64,000 bases of DNA from Agelas oroides (GCA_949130485.1 OX422205.1:3268415-3332414); one strand, 5' to 3'; shown: positions 17,901 through 28,880, numbered from the stretch's first letter. Translations and numbers: made by a program. The notes: generated by a model from the letters alone, not told the origin.

Positions 17901-18407
17901 CCTCAGTGCTATCGGAAGAATGAGTTAGAGAAGAAGAGGGCATATGAAGAACGTGTGCGGGAAATAGAACACGGCTCCTTCTCCCCATTGGTTTTTTCAG
18001 CCGCAGGAGGCATGGGCACCATTGCAACTGTTGTGTATAAGAGGCTGGCCTCTCTCTTGGCCGAGAAACAAGGAAGACCATACAGCTCGACATTGCACTG
18101 GCTAAGATGCAGACTGAACTTTTCTTTGCTGAGATCAGCCATAATGTGCATTCGGGGCTCCCGATCTATCTTCTCCCGAGACTCTACATCCCCACCCATG
18201 GAGTCCATTGACCTGGCCCTTCATGAAGGCCAGGTGCCAGCATTTTAAACCTTATGAACATCCTTTATAACTACATGCATCACTTTCTTTATTTTTAAAC
18301 CCTTATCGCCACTAAATTTTTATCTCTCATTTTGTGCCTGTACACGTTCACTATTTCATCCTGTTATTACACATTTCGTGGAAAAAAAAAAAAAAAAAAA
18401 AAAAAAA
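14747..18407 (+). mobile_element. RLE-type LINE with poly(A) tail and 11-12-bp TSD
   Basis: The element is bounded by (A)ACTATATGGCA at 14735-14746 and 18407/18408-18418, a target-site duplication. It ends in a run of about 26 A (18382-18407). Between these lie the captured exon piece (14744-14943), about 65 bp of leader, the intact ORF (15009-18248) and a short AT-rich 3' UTR with no obvious AATAAA. A perfect tail, TSD and ORF mark a very recent insertion. Insertion does not look site-specific: the target is AT-rich unique DNA. Confidence 0.9.
15009..18248 (+). CDS. LINE polyprotein: CXC-type zinc finger, reverse transcriptase, restriction-like endonuclease
   Basis: 1079 residues, intact. 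Residues 10-42 are a cysteine cluster, CCRCNASGRCKNCSCRKAG.. C..C, like a tesmin/CXC DNA-binding motif. The reverse transcriptase spans ~380-640: PGVRPIGIGE, ILVDAKNAFNTLNR (~481), TTQGDPLAMAMY, and IWFADDATAG (~567) with the catalytic FADD. The C-terminus has a CCHC-like finger (CVCGHHFTIEHALSC, ~862-877), then RHNEIRN (~884), GARLDI (~928) and FFDVRVFNP (~946). This is the restriction-like endonuclease order of R2/NeSL/Hero-type LINEs. There is no APE domain. It resembles a group widespread in sponges and corals that I cannot place in a named clade with certainty. Confidence 0.88.
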   Translation: MLCCGMPVVCCRCNASGRCKNCSCRKAGRECLNCLPRRRGHCENSSPLASCAHGPTTTDTSLNEPDYSNPQHSPTNPRGDMNMVDQTMVTSIPETQETRMPSQSETQLDLEQDIEDLPTFTPVPEPDFRWGEAKEGRSFACALNRVYDEIVQWKRNLFKVPSGNAGKAFVRELSRMFNAYAEGSALECVAMKAAMTMPALLLQKPSSRSKAREHALHLERRLKLWSDGKLDDLLHEGRTVQRQLTLRQQSQQKDDDRTARVFAKLMMEGKVRAALRLVTQANGSGPLPLNTTANPNDPTSTQTVRDILLEKHPPKQPPKKSTIAKPDTPVPEPHPVLFDEINSQMIRDTILRMDGAAGPSGLDAASWKRLCTSFKGASTDLCESLAATARRICTCYVDPRGLSSFVACHLIALDKCPGVRPIGIGETVRRIIGRATARVLSDDIQAAAGPLQLCAGHQSGCESAVHAMRQVFESSETQAIILVDAKNAFNTLNRQAALRNIHHLCPSLSKILINTYREDVRLFIDGETLLSQEGTTQGDPLAMAMYAIAVNPLIHRLKCDTTKQIWFADDATAGGKLRNLREWWDCLTNAGPDYGYFPNASKTWLIVKEGYNDEAISTFEGTQVVITEEGKKYLGSAVGKQTFIERYVQQKVTTWVGELERLSSIAITQPHAAFAAFTHGLTSRWTYLARTTPNIENLIKPLEETIRKVFLPNLTGQNAFNDTERELLALPARLGGLGIFDPSKKSALHYSMCETISAPLVCLILDQSEAYAPEVKEAQTRMRNNARKFHRQCEARAANDLEENLPTKLQKALTICSEKGASSWLSALPISEHGFALHKGAFRDALCLRYGWRPSHLPSHCVCGHHFTIEHALSCSRGGFPSIRHNEIRNITADLLSGVCHGVGTEPSLQPVTGEQLEHRTANREDGARLDIVAQNFWGRDRQSAFFDVRVFNPYAPCYRSSTLPQCYRKNELEKKRAYEERVREIEHGSFSPLVFSAAGGMGTIATVVYKRLASLLAEKQGRPYSSTLHWLRCRLNFSLLRSAIMCIRGSRSIFSRDSTSPPMESIDLALHEGQVPAF

Positions 18408-18408
18408 A
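18382..18408 (+). other. Poly(A) tail of the RLE LINE
   Basis: An unbroken run of about 26-27 A directly followed by the right-hand target-site duplication. It marks the 3' end of the reverse-transcribed copy. Confidence 0.95.
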
Positions 18409-18488
18409 CTATATGGCAGCGGCGCCGCTATACGCGCGTATATAGACGTCTATAGTAGCCAACTATAGTATGACTTCCGCTCTGGTCA

Positions 18489-19845
18489 GACAGTTACTGT
18501 AGGGTTGTGAATGTGAAAAATCAACCTCTGGATTTCGAACAACGTATACCATGCGCATGAAGACCTCACTGATGCTTAAACAATCGCACACTAAAACTTC
18601 TCCTCCAAGCGTATATTGCATGCAAACTGCACCGAAACTTCTTTACGTCGCTAAGGGGTTAAAGTACGGGTGGTATCACGATGATAAAGTAATACGATTT
18701 AGCACGGTGGTTTTGCCAAAACCTTGCTAGAGTGAAGGAGTTTCAAATTTGCAAATTTGAGTCACAGAGGTCGCTGTGCAGAGGCAGTGGAGCATTTTCT
18801 TTCTTGTACATGAGTAAGAAATTGCTGGAACCCTGAGAATTAGCATGTATTGCAGATCAGCAGTTAGAGTGAAGCAATCCCTCCTGGTTCAGTTTTGTGA
18901 AGGTTGGTCTAAATAATATATAAAGCAGGTTTGGTATTGATTGAAGCTTCTTTGCCATCTGGCTAAAAATGCAAACGTGACATGGCTCTGGATGAGGAGG
19001 TAAAGCGATTCAGGAACACCTTTTCAAACTTTTATGAGTAACTAGTTTTGGGTACAGTAAAATTCATCATTTAATTCTGAATAGAACAGTTTTTGTTGCA
19101 CCTAAATCGGTGCAGTAAGAGTGGAGATATTTATTTTTGAAGTATTTTTGCAGTTAACTACACCAGGTTTGGTAACTTTCTAAGATAAAATTCTCATAAG
19201 TGGTTGATTACAAATAAAAAATTATATCTCCACTTCTACAGCACCGATTTTGATGAAACAAAGACCATTACATTCAGAATTGAATGACAAATTTAGCTGT
19301 AATCAAAATTTACAATTCATCAAAGACTAAAAAGCTATCACCAACCTGACCGATGCTAATGTCACAATTTCAATGGTGTTAGCCAGATGGCAAAGACCCT
19401 TCAATCACTACCAAACTTGATTTATATGTTATTTGGACCAAGCCTCACAAAACTGAACTAGGAGGGATTGCTTCATTGCAACCGCTTACCAGCAATAAAT
19501 GCTAATTCTCAGAGTTCCAGCAATTTCTTACTCACCTACAACACAGAAACAGCTCCACTGCCTTTGCACAGTGACCTCGGTGACTCAATTTTCGCAAATT
19601 TGAAACTCCTACATCCCAGCAAGGTTTGGCAAAATCAGCTTGTTAAATTGCATTACATCATCACGATGATACCACCCGTACTTTAACACCTTAGTCACGT
19701 AAAGCAGTTTCGGTGCAGTTTGCATGCAATATACGGTTGGGGGAAAAGTTTTGGTGTGCGATTGTTTAAGCATCAGTGAGCTCTTCATGCGCATGGTATA
19801 AGTTGTTCGAAATCCGGAGGTTGGTTTTTCACATTGGTAACCGTC
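18489..19845. mobile_element. Foldback (long-TIR) non-autonomous DNA element, 1.36 kb
   Basis: The two halves are inverted copies. AATGTGAAAAA..CAACCT and GGATTTCGAACAAC at 18512-18545 are matched by GTTGTTCGAAATCC and AGGTTGG at 19803-19825. The arms (~18489-18960 and ~19370-19845) share further blocks such as AAACAATCGCACAC and ACGGGTGGTATCA. Even the centre pairs in part (AAATCGGTGCAGTAAGAGTGG against CCACTTCTACAGCACCGATTT). No transposase frame. Related partial copies lie at 51290-51740 and 57705-57800. It ends 68 bp before the start codon of the DUF7869-like gene. Confidence 0.85.
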
Positions 19846-20676
19846 AGTATATAGTCACAGGGGAACTTGGCTTGCTGCAGTTGTACCTGGCTATTTAGCT
19901 ACATTGAATAGCGATGGAAGAAGAAAGAAATGAGCCACTTGCTACAAGTACCCCGAAGAAGCGAAGAACGGATTCAGACGCAGATGCACACTGTTCGTTC
20001 AGCTCTAAATGTGACAATGCCGATAGCGTCTATTCGGAAGACAACGCAGAAAGTTTGTTGTTCTATTCTGCAGATACGAAAGACGAGAGCATTTTGTTCT
20101 ATTCACCAAGTCACGAGACGCAATGTTCCAATCAGTCTGCAGATGGTGGCGACGTTCTTTCCAGTAACTTGGAAGAACCCATCACAATGACCACCTCGCA
20201 ACTGTTAGAGGAGCCATGCTGTCAGCAAGGGTGCCCGAAGTATCTTTCACCAGCGGAAGCCCGTCAGGCTAGGCAGCACTTTACTTCCAAGACTGCGGAA
20301 GAGCAGAGACAATACCTACTAGATTGCGCAAGTGTCTCGACCCTTACTACATCTTCTGGAACTCCAAAGCTAACATCATTTACTCTATTTGGAAAGAATG
20401 TGTGCAAGAAAGCGTTTGCGCTGGTCCTTGACTGTTCTACCAGAAGACTGGATAGAGTGGCATCATTATTCAGAGAAGGTGTGACGAAGATTTCACACAG
20501 GAACGCTGGCCAGTTGCGTCAAACTAGTAAGACTGCTGATGCTATCTCTTGGATGGATAGTTACTTCCGAATGATCGGAGAGCACCTACCCGACTGCGAT
20601 CGAATCCATCTTCCTTCTTTTCTTACCAAGCGGGATGTGTATGAACGGATGGTAGCCGAACTACGCGAGAACGGTC

Positions 20677-21074
20677 TGTCATGGTAAAAATGGACCCCCC
20701 AAAATTGGTTCCCCCCGGAACTAATTTTTCGATAAATAAGGACCCCTTGGAACTTATTTTACTGCAAAATATGGACTCCCTCTGAAAAATTTGGACCACC
20801 TCCCAGAGATGAAGTAATGTAGACATTGTACGAAGTTCGCGACTAATGCACATTTCGAACGCTGCGTGGGGCCACTGAGGCATACTCATAGAAACGGTCA
20901 TTGTTTCTTCTAGATATGCAACTGTGAACTCCACTGATGTCCTTAGTAGTCACTGATTTGCCTTCGTGTGGCTGGCCTATAGTAGGAACAAATTTTTCAG
21001 GGTGGGTCCAAATATTTCAGAAAAATTCGTTCCGGGGGAAACCAATTTTATGGGGGTCCAAATTAAACGTGACA
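20677..21074. mobile_element. 398-bp TIR MITE inserted in an exon, 4-bp TSD GGTC
   Basis: The ends are TGTCATGGTAAAAATGGACC and the near-complement GGTCCAAATTAAACGTGACA. GGTC is duplicated on both sides (20673-20676 and 21075-21078). Excision in silico leaves AACGGTC followed by TCTCGG, which keeps the exon in frame, so the duplication is real. Inside, GGTTCCCCCCGGAAC-like blocks near each end form a second inverted pair. A related partial copy in opposite orientation lies at about 36183-36310. Confidence 0.9.
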
Positions 21075-21157
21075 GGTCTCTCGGAAGGAGATATCATTTC
21101 TCTATCAACATTCTACAGCGTGTGGGAATCGATTTTGCTAAGGTGATGATTCCTGAG

Positions 21158-21644
21158 GTAAGCTGCTGCACGTATGGATATGTTTCCTTTGATAAATTTA
21201 CATTCCTTTTTTGTAAGGCCCAATTTATCGCACGTAGCCAAGTTAGTTCTATTTCGGTCAAGTGTGGAGTGGGTGTAAGTGCGCTTATAACTGGGTATTT
21301 CTTGTCAGGCTTATTAGAAATACTTATAGTGTATAGTTTTAAGGCAAAATCTTGGACGTTGCATTTTACTCGCACATACTCCTTCGTACCATTAACCTAT
21401 TCGATAATCATTTTGTCTGGTTCATGTTATAGCTAGGGCATTTCTTACTGTAATATTCTGGTCAAACTGCGAGTGCTTCCATTGTAAGTAGCCTGTAGAT
21501 CTATATTGGAAGTGTGCATGGAACGTGGTATAGCATACTTCTTTGCAGCATGACACAGCTTATCACACGTTCCACACTTCGTATGTAGCCTAATTTTGAA
21601 GGATTCTTACCTTCCAAAAGCCTTTTCAATTTCACGTGCTTTGT
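21158..21644. other. Intron sequence of the DUF7869-like gene
   Basis: Begins with a GTAAGC donor after 21157. It contains a small hairpin (GGAAGTGTGCATGGAACGTG near 21509 against CACGTTCCACACTTCG near 21570). No coding exon recognised. Confidence 0.5.
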
Positions 21645-21662
21645 GGATGACGTGGCATCAAG

Positions 21663-23285
21663 ATGGCGAACAGAAAGTCTCGTACAGCATCTCTCTCGCA
21701 ACCATCACCGAAAAGTCTACCGGGCTCTCCTGTCCGAATTCTTACCCGTAGCTGCTCCCAGAACAACTCACACGCTGCCCCACCCCTTGAGGCCGAACCC
21801 CTACCCTCCTCCTCACTCTCCACAGCAGCCCAGCCCCTCCCTACACCGCCACACCCGCCTGCACCCTTGCAAGCCACAGCTCCCCTCGTCGCGAATAATG
21901 CTCCCGAAGAACACCCTACTATTGCTAACAGTGAGTTGGCCAAACACTCGCAAGACGAAGATTGTACCTCTGGTGACTACGGCTGTAATAATTCAAATGT
22001 TAACTGCAAATGCGGCACTACCACTGATGACGGCTCCCAGATGGTCCAGTGCGAGACATGTGGTTCTTGGTCACACCTAAACTGCGCTGGACTCACTGCC
22101 CGTAGTGCAAAAAAGGCCACCTTCAAAAGCCATATCTGCAATCCCCCCACGCAGAAGAAGTCGACACAGCGTGCATCCAGCACAAAGACCAGCAAGTCAA
22201 CCAAGAAGTCTGGCTCCTCCCCCCCCACCACCACCCCTGCTGTTACCACATCCACTACCACTCCTGCTGCCACACCTGCACCCTCCAATACAGCACCAGG
22301 TGAGGGTAACTCTTCTTCAGTTACTACTCTGCATGATCACTGCCTGTGCTCAGTGGGTGGCTCCTGTGACATCTGCCGCACAGCACACCCAGTGGCTTTA
22401 GCCACTAAAGCTGAAGTAGACTCCTTCCTCCAACGGGTACTCGACCTAGAAGTCCGCCTAAAAACAGAAAACAAATCCTTGCGCTTGCAGGTCCTGGCCT
22501 TAGAGGAACGAACTGACCATCTGGAAAACGAAATTGCTATGCTGAGGTCAAACACAAGTACTAAAGCAAAATCTGCCAGTACTAACAACAAAGGCCGTTA
22601 TAAGGGAGCCCCACCAAAAAGCAGCCTCCCCCTCCCAGCCAAATCCCTCCCCCACAGTGCAATCCCGCTCCCAACTCAAATAGGAAATCCCACCTCCAAT
22701 TCTCAGGCTACTGTACATGCTGTAACTAAACCCACCTCCTCACCAAAGTCCTTCCGTATTGTCTGGGGTACCCAGTGGCGATGCACACCTGAAGAGCTGC
22801 TTAGGGCTATTTCCCCCATGCTACCCAATGAAGACTACAAGGATGTAGCTGTCAAAAAGTCCTATAGACGATCAAATGGGAAAGGTAAATGGTGGTTTAC
22901 CATTATCGCCCCACCCAGCACCTTGTCTATCATTGAAGCAGCTTGGCCTGCTCTACAAGCTAAGTCACGCTGGACGTTACAAAGCTCTCTACGTAAGCAC
23001 CGCCCCCTCCCCTCCCATCTACCCTCTCCTTCCAATGCTACTACCCCAAATTCCATACCACCTCCCCCAATTACACTCTCACTCCCAGATTCTGATAATT
23101 ACCCTACCCATCCTCACGCATCATCATCACCTACCAGCACTCACCGCCCCCCTTCTAGTTCTCGTGATGAGAGTAATCCACCCCCACACTCACCACCTGA
23201 CTCAACACCATTGGTTCCCTCTGCCCCTTTTTTAGAGGGAACACCTACACTCCTTGGAGGGCCCCCTCTGGGGCCTGTCCCCTAG
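21663..23285 (+). CDS. LINE ORF1 protein with PHD finger and coiled coil
   Basis: 540 residues, intact. Residues 1-110 are Pro/Ser-rich. Residues ~115-160 form a PHD-type finger (CKCGTTTDDGSQMVQCETCG, WSHLNCAG). A Ser/Thr/Pro linker follows, then a small Cys cluster (CLCSVGGSCDICRTAHP, ~220). A leucine-rich coiled coil lies at ~245-290 (VLDLEVRLKTENKSLRLQV). A conserved C-terminal block ~350-420 (FRIVWGTQWRCTPEELLRAI) may be the nucleic-acid-binding domain. The tail is proline-rich. It would package the LINE RNA with ORF2. The start at 21663 lies 18 bp from the putative element 5' end. Confidence 0.8.
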   Translation: MANRKSRTASLSQPSPKSLPGSPVRILTRSCSQNNSHAAPPLEAEPLPSSSLSTAAQPLPTPPHPPAPLQATAPLVANNAPEEHPTIANSELAKHSQDEDCTSGDYGCNNSNVNCKCGTTTDDGSQMVQCETCGSWSHLNCAGLTARSAKKATFKSHICNPPTQKKSTQRASSTKTSKSTKKSGSSPPTTTPAVTTSTTTPAATPAPSNTAPGEGNSSSVTTLHDHCLCSVGGSCDICRTAHPVALATKAEVDSFLQRVLDLEVRLKTENKSLRLQVLALEERTDHLENEIAMLRSNTSTKAKSASTNNKGRYKGAPPKSSLPLPAKSLPHSAIPLPTQIGNPTSNSQATVHAVTKPTSSPKSFRIVWGTQWRCTPEELLRAISPMLPNEDYKDVAVKKSYRRSNGKGKWWFTIIAPPSTLSIIEAAWPALQAKSRWTLQSSLRKHRPLPSHLPSPSNATTPNSIPPPPITLSLPDSDNYPTHPHASSSPTSTHRPPSSSRDESNPPPHSPPDSTPLVPSAPFLEGTPTLLGGPPLGPVP

Positions 23286-23332
23286 GAGTAGCCCCACTGC
23301 ATCCCCCCCGTGCCCCTGCTAATAAGATACCC

Positions 23333-26300
23333 TTGACATCCTCCACAGGCACGGGGTCCCAACATCTTAGAGTAGGATGTCTTAACGTCAGAGGCTTAAA
23401 AGCCAACACTTACTATACCCACCAGCTCCTCAACCAACACGACATTTTTGCCATCTCCGAGCACTGGCTCCAGCCCTACGAATTGCAATCTCTTCAAGCT
23501 CTCCACCCTGACTTCAATTTCTTATCTTCTGCCCCTCCCGCAGAAGAGGATGACCTCTACTGCAGGCCTAGACATCTTCGAGGTCATGGAGGAGTAGCAA
23601 TCGCATGGAGAAAATCGCTTGACCACCACATCAGCAAGCTTGACAACTCCTCCTCTCATCGAGTGGTCGGCATTTCACTCCAAGCCCAACCTCCACCCAT
23701 TTGTCTGCTTTCTGTCTACCTTCCAACTCGCACAGGCTGCACTGACGTTTTTAAAGAATCCCTCGACTACCTAGACTCCATGATTAATTTGTTCAGCTTT
23801 GACAATGATGTGTTTATCCTTGGTGATATAAACGCAGACCTTGGACTGGGCGGAGGCCCAATGGCCTCTACTCCTATCAATGAACAGGGTAAAATCTTAA
23901 TGCAGTACCTAAAAAGATTGAACTTTCTATCTGCTCACCTACATCTCAGCCCTACCCCTGCAACCTCCACCTATGAGAGTGAAGCCCATGGCTCCATATC
24001 AACAATTGATCATATTCTTTGCCCATCTCACGTACTCCCATCTCTCTCATCTTGCCATGTCATCGAGGAGGAACCATCTAACAACTCTGACCATCTTCCG
24101 ATAACCTGCCAGATAAGTACTCACCTTCCCAACTCCCCTACCCATCACAAAAAATCCAGTCCCCCACCCCGTCCCAACTGGAGGAAGCTCACAACGCATG
24201 ATTTGATGAGATCTTATACATCCCCACTAGAAGCTAGCCTATCCCACCTACCCCTTCCGTCACTGTCAGATTACTCTTCCAACCCCCATCTCATTGACAG
24301 AACCCTCTCCCACTTAATCTCCCTAATGAAGTCTACAGCTGACACAAACATCCCCTCAAAGCGTTTCTTTCCCCACCAAACACCTGAGTGGGATGATGAG
24401 CTTAAGCTGGCCCAAAAGACCGCTAACAATGCACACAAGACCTGGAGAAATGCCGGAAAAACTAGAAATCCTGATCACCCTCTTCGAATTATCTATAAGG
24501 AATCCAAACGGAAATTTAGAGCCAAACTCAGAAACCACCGTAAAAATCTAAGGGAACTTTTCTTCTCGAAATTAGACCTGGCCAATACAGATTCCCGTAA
24601 ACTCTTTAGAGAAATCAGGAACATCAATGGCCACTCACCTGAACCCTCCCGAGTCATCTCATTTAATGGCACCACCTTTCAAGGAGATGCCCTCCTCGAG
24701 GGATGGACCTCCTACTTCGAACAACTCGGTGTCCCCTCTCCCCATAGCACATACGACTCTGATTTCCAGCAATCCATCAATGAAGAGTACCTGGCCCTTC
24801 TTGATACTACAGCAGGGAATGAAATACCCATCACAGTGGATGAAGTCAAGGAAGCCATTCAAGGCCTTAAACCTCACAAGGCCTCGGGCCCAGATGGAAT
24901 TGACCCTGAGCACATCATTCACTCTGGCCCTCTGGCATGCAACCTCCTCACCGATCTCTTCAATGCCATAGTCACCACTGGCCATATCCCTACAGTCTTC
25001 CAACTCGGTTACATTACGCCAATACCTAAAGACCCGAAAAAAGACCAGACTGATCCATCCAACTACCGTGGAATTTCCCTCCTCTCTAACATCTCCAAAC
25101 TCTTCGAAAAAGTCATCCTTGCCAAACTCCAATCCCCCGCCCTCTCCCTAAATCCACTACAGGGTGGCTTCCGCTCTGGCTACAGTCCCATCCATACTGC
25201 CTTTGTCCTGCAAGAAGCCATCCAATCAATCAGGGAAAGTGGTAAGAAGGCATATGTAGCATTGTTAGATGTCAAGAAAGCCTTCGACACAGTCTGGCAC
25301 CAAGGACTGTTCGTCAAACTGCACCACAAAGGCATCCCAACCCGGATCTGGCATATCCTAAACAACTGGTACACCTCCTCCTCTTGCTCTGTACTTCAAT
25401 GTGGCGATCACTCCAGATCATTCCCAATCCTACAGGGTGTCCGCCAGGGAGCAATTCTATCCCCATTGTTATACTCTATCTTTGTGGACGACCTCTTAAA
25501 CACTCTTGACCACTCCGGTCTCGGAGCGAGGATTGGAGAAGTCTTCTGCGGTGCCCCAATGTACGCTGACGATCTAGCACTGGTGGCCAGCTCCCCTGAA
25601 GAACTACAAGCAATGCTAGATATTGTCTCACACTACGCCTCCCAGTGGCGCTACCGTCCAAACTCCTCCAAATCCGTGATCCTTGTATTTGGTGAATCAC
25701 CCCGCTCCAGGCCCTCGCAAGATCCAATAGGCAATGGCTACTAGCAGGCCAGCAACTGCAAGAGGTTGATGAGCACCACCACCTTGGAATCCTACGCTCA
25801 GTTCACTACTCCACCTTGGCTCGGACTTCTGAGCGTTGTGCCGCTGGCCGGAGTGCCTTCTTTGCCCTGAATGCAGTCGGCTCCAGATTTGGCTGCTTAC
25901 ATCCTGTCACCTCCCACAGACTTTACTCCACACTCTCTCTTCCCATCATGCTGTATGGATGTGAACTATGGTCTATATCTAAAACTGAATCACTTATGCT
26001 GGAACGCGTCCACCGGAAGATCCTAAGGACCATTCAAGGCCTCCCTGTCAGATGCCCTAGTGTAGCTCTAACTAGTCTCCTAGGCTCCAGGGACATATCT
26101 TCGTTCATATCACAGCAACAACTCACCTTCATCAACTCCATCGCATCCATGTCCACTACTGACCTTCCCAGACTGATCCTTGAACAACGGTTGACTAACC
26201 CATTGCTCTCTGGGATCATCCCCCTATGGCAACAACTATTGGACAATCTCCACCTTCCATCCCTTGAACAGCTTATCTCCACCCCAAGGGGCAAAGTCTC

Positions 26301-26837
26301 TTGGAAAAACTCCAACAAAAGGCTGCTAAATATCAATCACTACATCGCCCTCACTGAAGAGTGTCCAAACTATCCGATTGGCTACTGCGACCTCCCCCTC
26401 GGTAAACCCTCCCACCATTGGTCCTCCACCCTGCACGATCGACAAGCCACCATCAGAACCAACTTTCGTCTTAGAATGCTGGTTGGCTGCGATGGCCTGG
26501 AGGCTGACGCCTCGAGGTTCCGACGCAGGATGAATAGCACAGCACAGCCCCTGGCAACTCCACCTGCAAGCTGTGTCTCACTGCACCTGAGGACCCCGCC
26601 CACTTCATCTTGCGCTGCCCCTCCCTCTCCACTCGCCGCCGTGAATTACTCTCAGATGCACCCTCCCACGTTAAATCGCTACTCCCTGATATCAACCTGG
26701 ACCCGGACCACTTTGTCGACGTCATGCTCGGTTGTGTATGGATTAAGGACCACGCAACACAGGTGTACATTGTGGACTTTCTAAACCAACTCCGTGCACA
26801 CCGGAACGCACTACTACTCCAACCCGGCCCTACATAG
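23333..26837 (+). pseudogene. LINE ORF2: APE endonuclease and reverse transcriptase, two frameshifts
   Basis: The first segment (23333-25744) has the APE endonuclease (LRVGCLNVRGLKAN, ~11; FILGDINADLG, ~163; NSDHLPITC, ~251) and the reverse transcriptase (ALLDVKKAFDTVWH, ~642; GVRQGAILSPLLYSI, ~702; MYADDLALV, ~743). Near 25710 the frame shifts by one base; the continuing protein (HLGILRSVHYS, then 25816-26540) is the RT thumb region. A second shift near 26545 leads to CKLCLTAPEDPAHFILRCP (26560-26620), a CCHC-type zinc knuckle typical of LINE C-termini, and then to the stop at 26837. Otherwise the copy is well preserved. Confidence 0.85.
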
Positions 26838-26894
26838 CCCAACTTGGGATACTCTCCTAGAAAGGAGGTTACAAAGACGAAGAAGAAGCTTTGT

Positions 26895-27349
26895 CAAAAT
26901 GTGCATGCATACACGCATGCTCATTCTCGTCCGATGATAGATGGGTTGAACCTGCGCGCTTCTTCACGCGACACTTTTCTCCGTTGTACAACAGAATGGC
27001 TGATAATTGGAGGTTAGGTAGAGCAAGGATAGCTGCGGCTGAAAACCAAGTTTGGTGGACAGTGCTGCCTCCCTCGCTTTATAGGACTTCATCGTCCGTG
27101 GATCAGTAGTTTCGTCCGTCCGATAATTGATTGGTTACTCTAGTACTCAGCACTGGAAACTCAGAAGTTTGGAGTCTTCAGCAACGGCCACTGCATGGCA
27201 TGTGGACGTCTATGCGAATTAGAGTCGTACATGCGAAGACGTACAGATAACAATGATAACTGTAGTGCCGGCCGGTTTGGGCGTATTTTTATTTTTTTGG
27301 ACGCACTTTCGACTTAGTCTCTGGACGACAATGCATCTGTGCATGCGCT
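26895..27349. other. Non-coding stretch within the broken gene
   Basis: AT-balanced DNA with short open frames that have no family features. It could be intron of the DUF7869-like gene. No splice-consistent exon recognised. Confidence 0.35.
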
Positions 27350-28880
27350 GTGCCACACCCTCTGTGTACTTAGACCTTTGTGATAGAGCAAAACGACTGC
27401 CAAGAAGACTGCAGTTGGAAAGACAGGGATTCCTCAGGTGATTTTTACAACACGGCAAACTTTCAGCCTATAACTACAATGTAACTGTGAACAAGACTGG
27501 AAAGTATCTGGCCACTGTTCAATGAACTGTTGTTTCCTCTAGAAATAATTTGCCAAAGACAATCGTGATAGTGCGTCATATAGTCCATTTTAGCCATTCC
27601 AGTAACCTGGAAACTCCCAGGGAATGTTGTCCCAGGAATGGGCAGCAATTAGAACTATACTGTGTTTACCCGATGGGTAACAGAAAAGACTCGGAGGGTC
27701 ATACTGAGCTGTGTATTAAACTGCTATTCCATGGGGTGCCTGGGAATGGTGTGAGAGTCTGTCATCATGTTGATTGAACATGATCGAGTCAAATAATAGG
27801 AAAAGAAGCTTCCTTCTGGTGACCTTTAACATCAAGAACTTAAACAATGCATGTAATTGTCCATGCAAAATGTGACAGCATTCTAACAAAGTGAGCTTGC
27901 AAATTCATGCACACGCCATAGACAATCATTTTTTAGTAGCGTCTGCCAATGTTTGGGTCAGTCAGGTCTGAGCAACGTAAATGGTATGGCTTATACCTAT
28001 ACAAATAGCAATTAGCTAGTCCTTGTAACAATCATCACTGACATCCTTGTAAGTTTTTTTTTCTACATCCTATAAAATCAAGACTGTTTGAGGAGGTCAG
28101 TTGCCCCATTACGTAGACTTAGCACTTAGTACTTAAACCGGCTGGGCTAAACCACACCCACCCATTATGTGGTTTACAGAAAGCAGTTTCCAAAGTGCAT
28201 TTACACAGCTGTCCTAAACTGATATGAAACTGATTTGAAACGGGTTTAAATGTGCTAGTGTAAATGGTTCTATTGTTCTGGAATTGTGCATGATCAATGG
28301 ACAAGGTTTGACAGACTTTCCCCAGACAAGTTTATTTTTGCAACAGCTATATCACAATCTTCATGAGGCACAATAAAAAATGCCGATGAAGATTGAAAAT
28401 GAGCAGTTGAAATATCACAAGATTAAAAATTTGTCCAGTAAAAGTGTGTCAAAACTAATCAAGGTCACTTTGTTTTCACTTTCCAAGTGCCAATATATCA
28501 GTTATTCCCTACACTCATTAAACGTTCAGCCTCACTGCTTCATTAGTCTTGTTCCCTCGAAACTACTGCTTCAACACCCCACAGAATTGCTGGGACAACA
28601 TCCCCTGAGAGTTTCCAGGTTGCTGGAATGTCCTACTGGCTAAAATGGACTATATGACGCACTATCATGGCAAATTATTTCTAGAGGAGGCAACAGAAAT
28701 GGAACAGTGGCCAGATACTCTCCAGTCTTGTTCACAGTTCATCGGCAGTACATTGCAGTTACAGTTCCCTGTTGTTAAAAGTCACCTGAATAGCTCTCTT
28801 TCCAACTGCAGTCTCCTTGGCAGTCTCTATCATGTTAAACACGCCCTTCTCAAAGGTCCAAGGACCCTTGTCCTACCTAG
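27350..28880. mobile_element. Foldback element with ~270-bp inverted arms
   Basis: Left arm ~27360-27640 and right arm ~28570-28835 are inverted copies at roughly 80-85% by eye. GACTGCAGTTGGAAAGA pairs with TCTTTCCAACTGCAGTC, and GTGCGTCATATAGTCCATTT pairs with its complement at 28645-28665. The middle (27660-28550) is AT-rich and non-coding. No clear target-site duplication was seen, so the limits are approximate. Confidence 0.7.

Larger units (their letters stand above)
21645..26887 (+). mobile_element. Two-ORF APE-type LINE, frameshifted in ORF2
   Basis: ORF1 (21663-23285) and ORF2 (23333 onward) are followed by a 3' end AAAGACGAAGAAGAAG. A 7-bp repeat, GCTTTGT, flanks the unit (21638-21644 and 26888-26894) and is a candidate TSD. 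The ORFs are GC- and C-rich compared with the surrounding AT-rich DNA. The insertion lies in the large gap of the DUF7869-like gene. Confidence 0.8.

Noticed and set aside
21632..22591. Minus-strand Gly/Val-rich frames over ORF1
   Set aside because: Antisense of the Pro/Ser/Thr-rich ORF1; C-rich coding keeps the reverse strand open.
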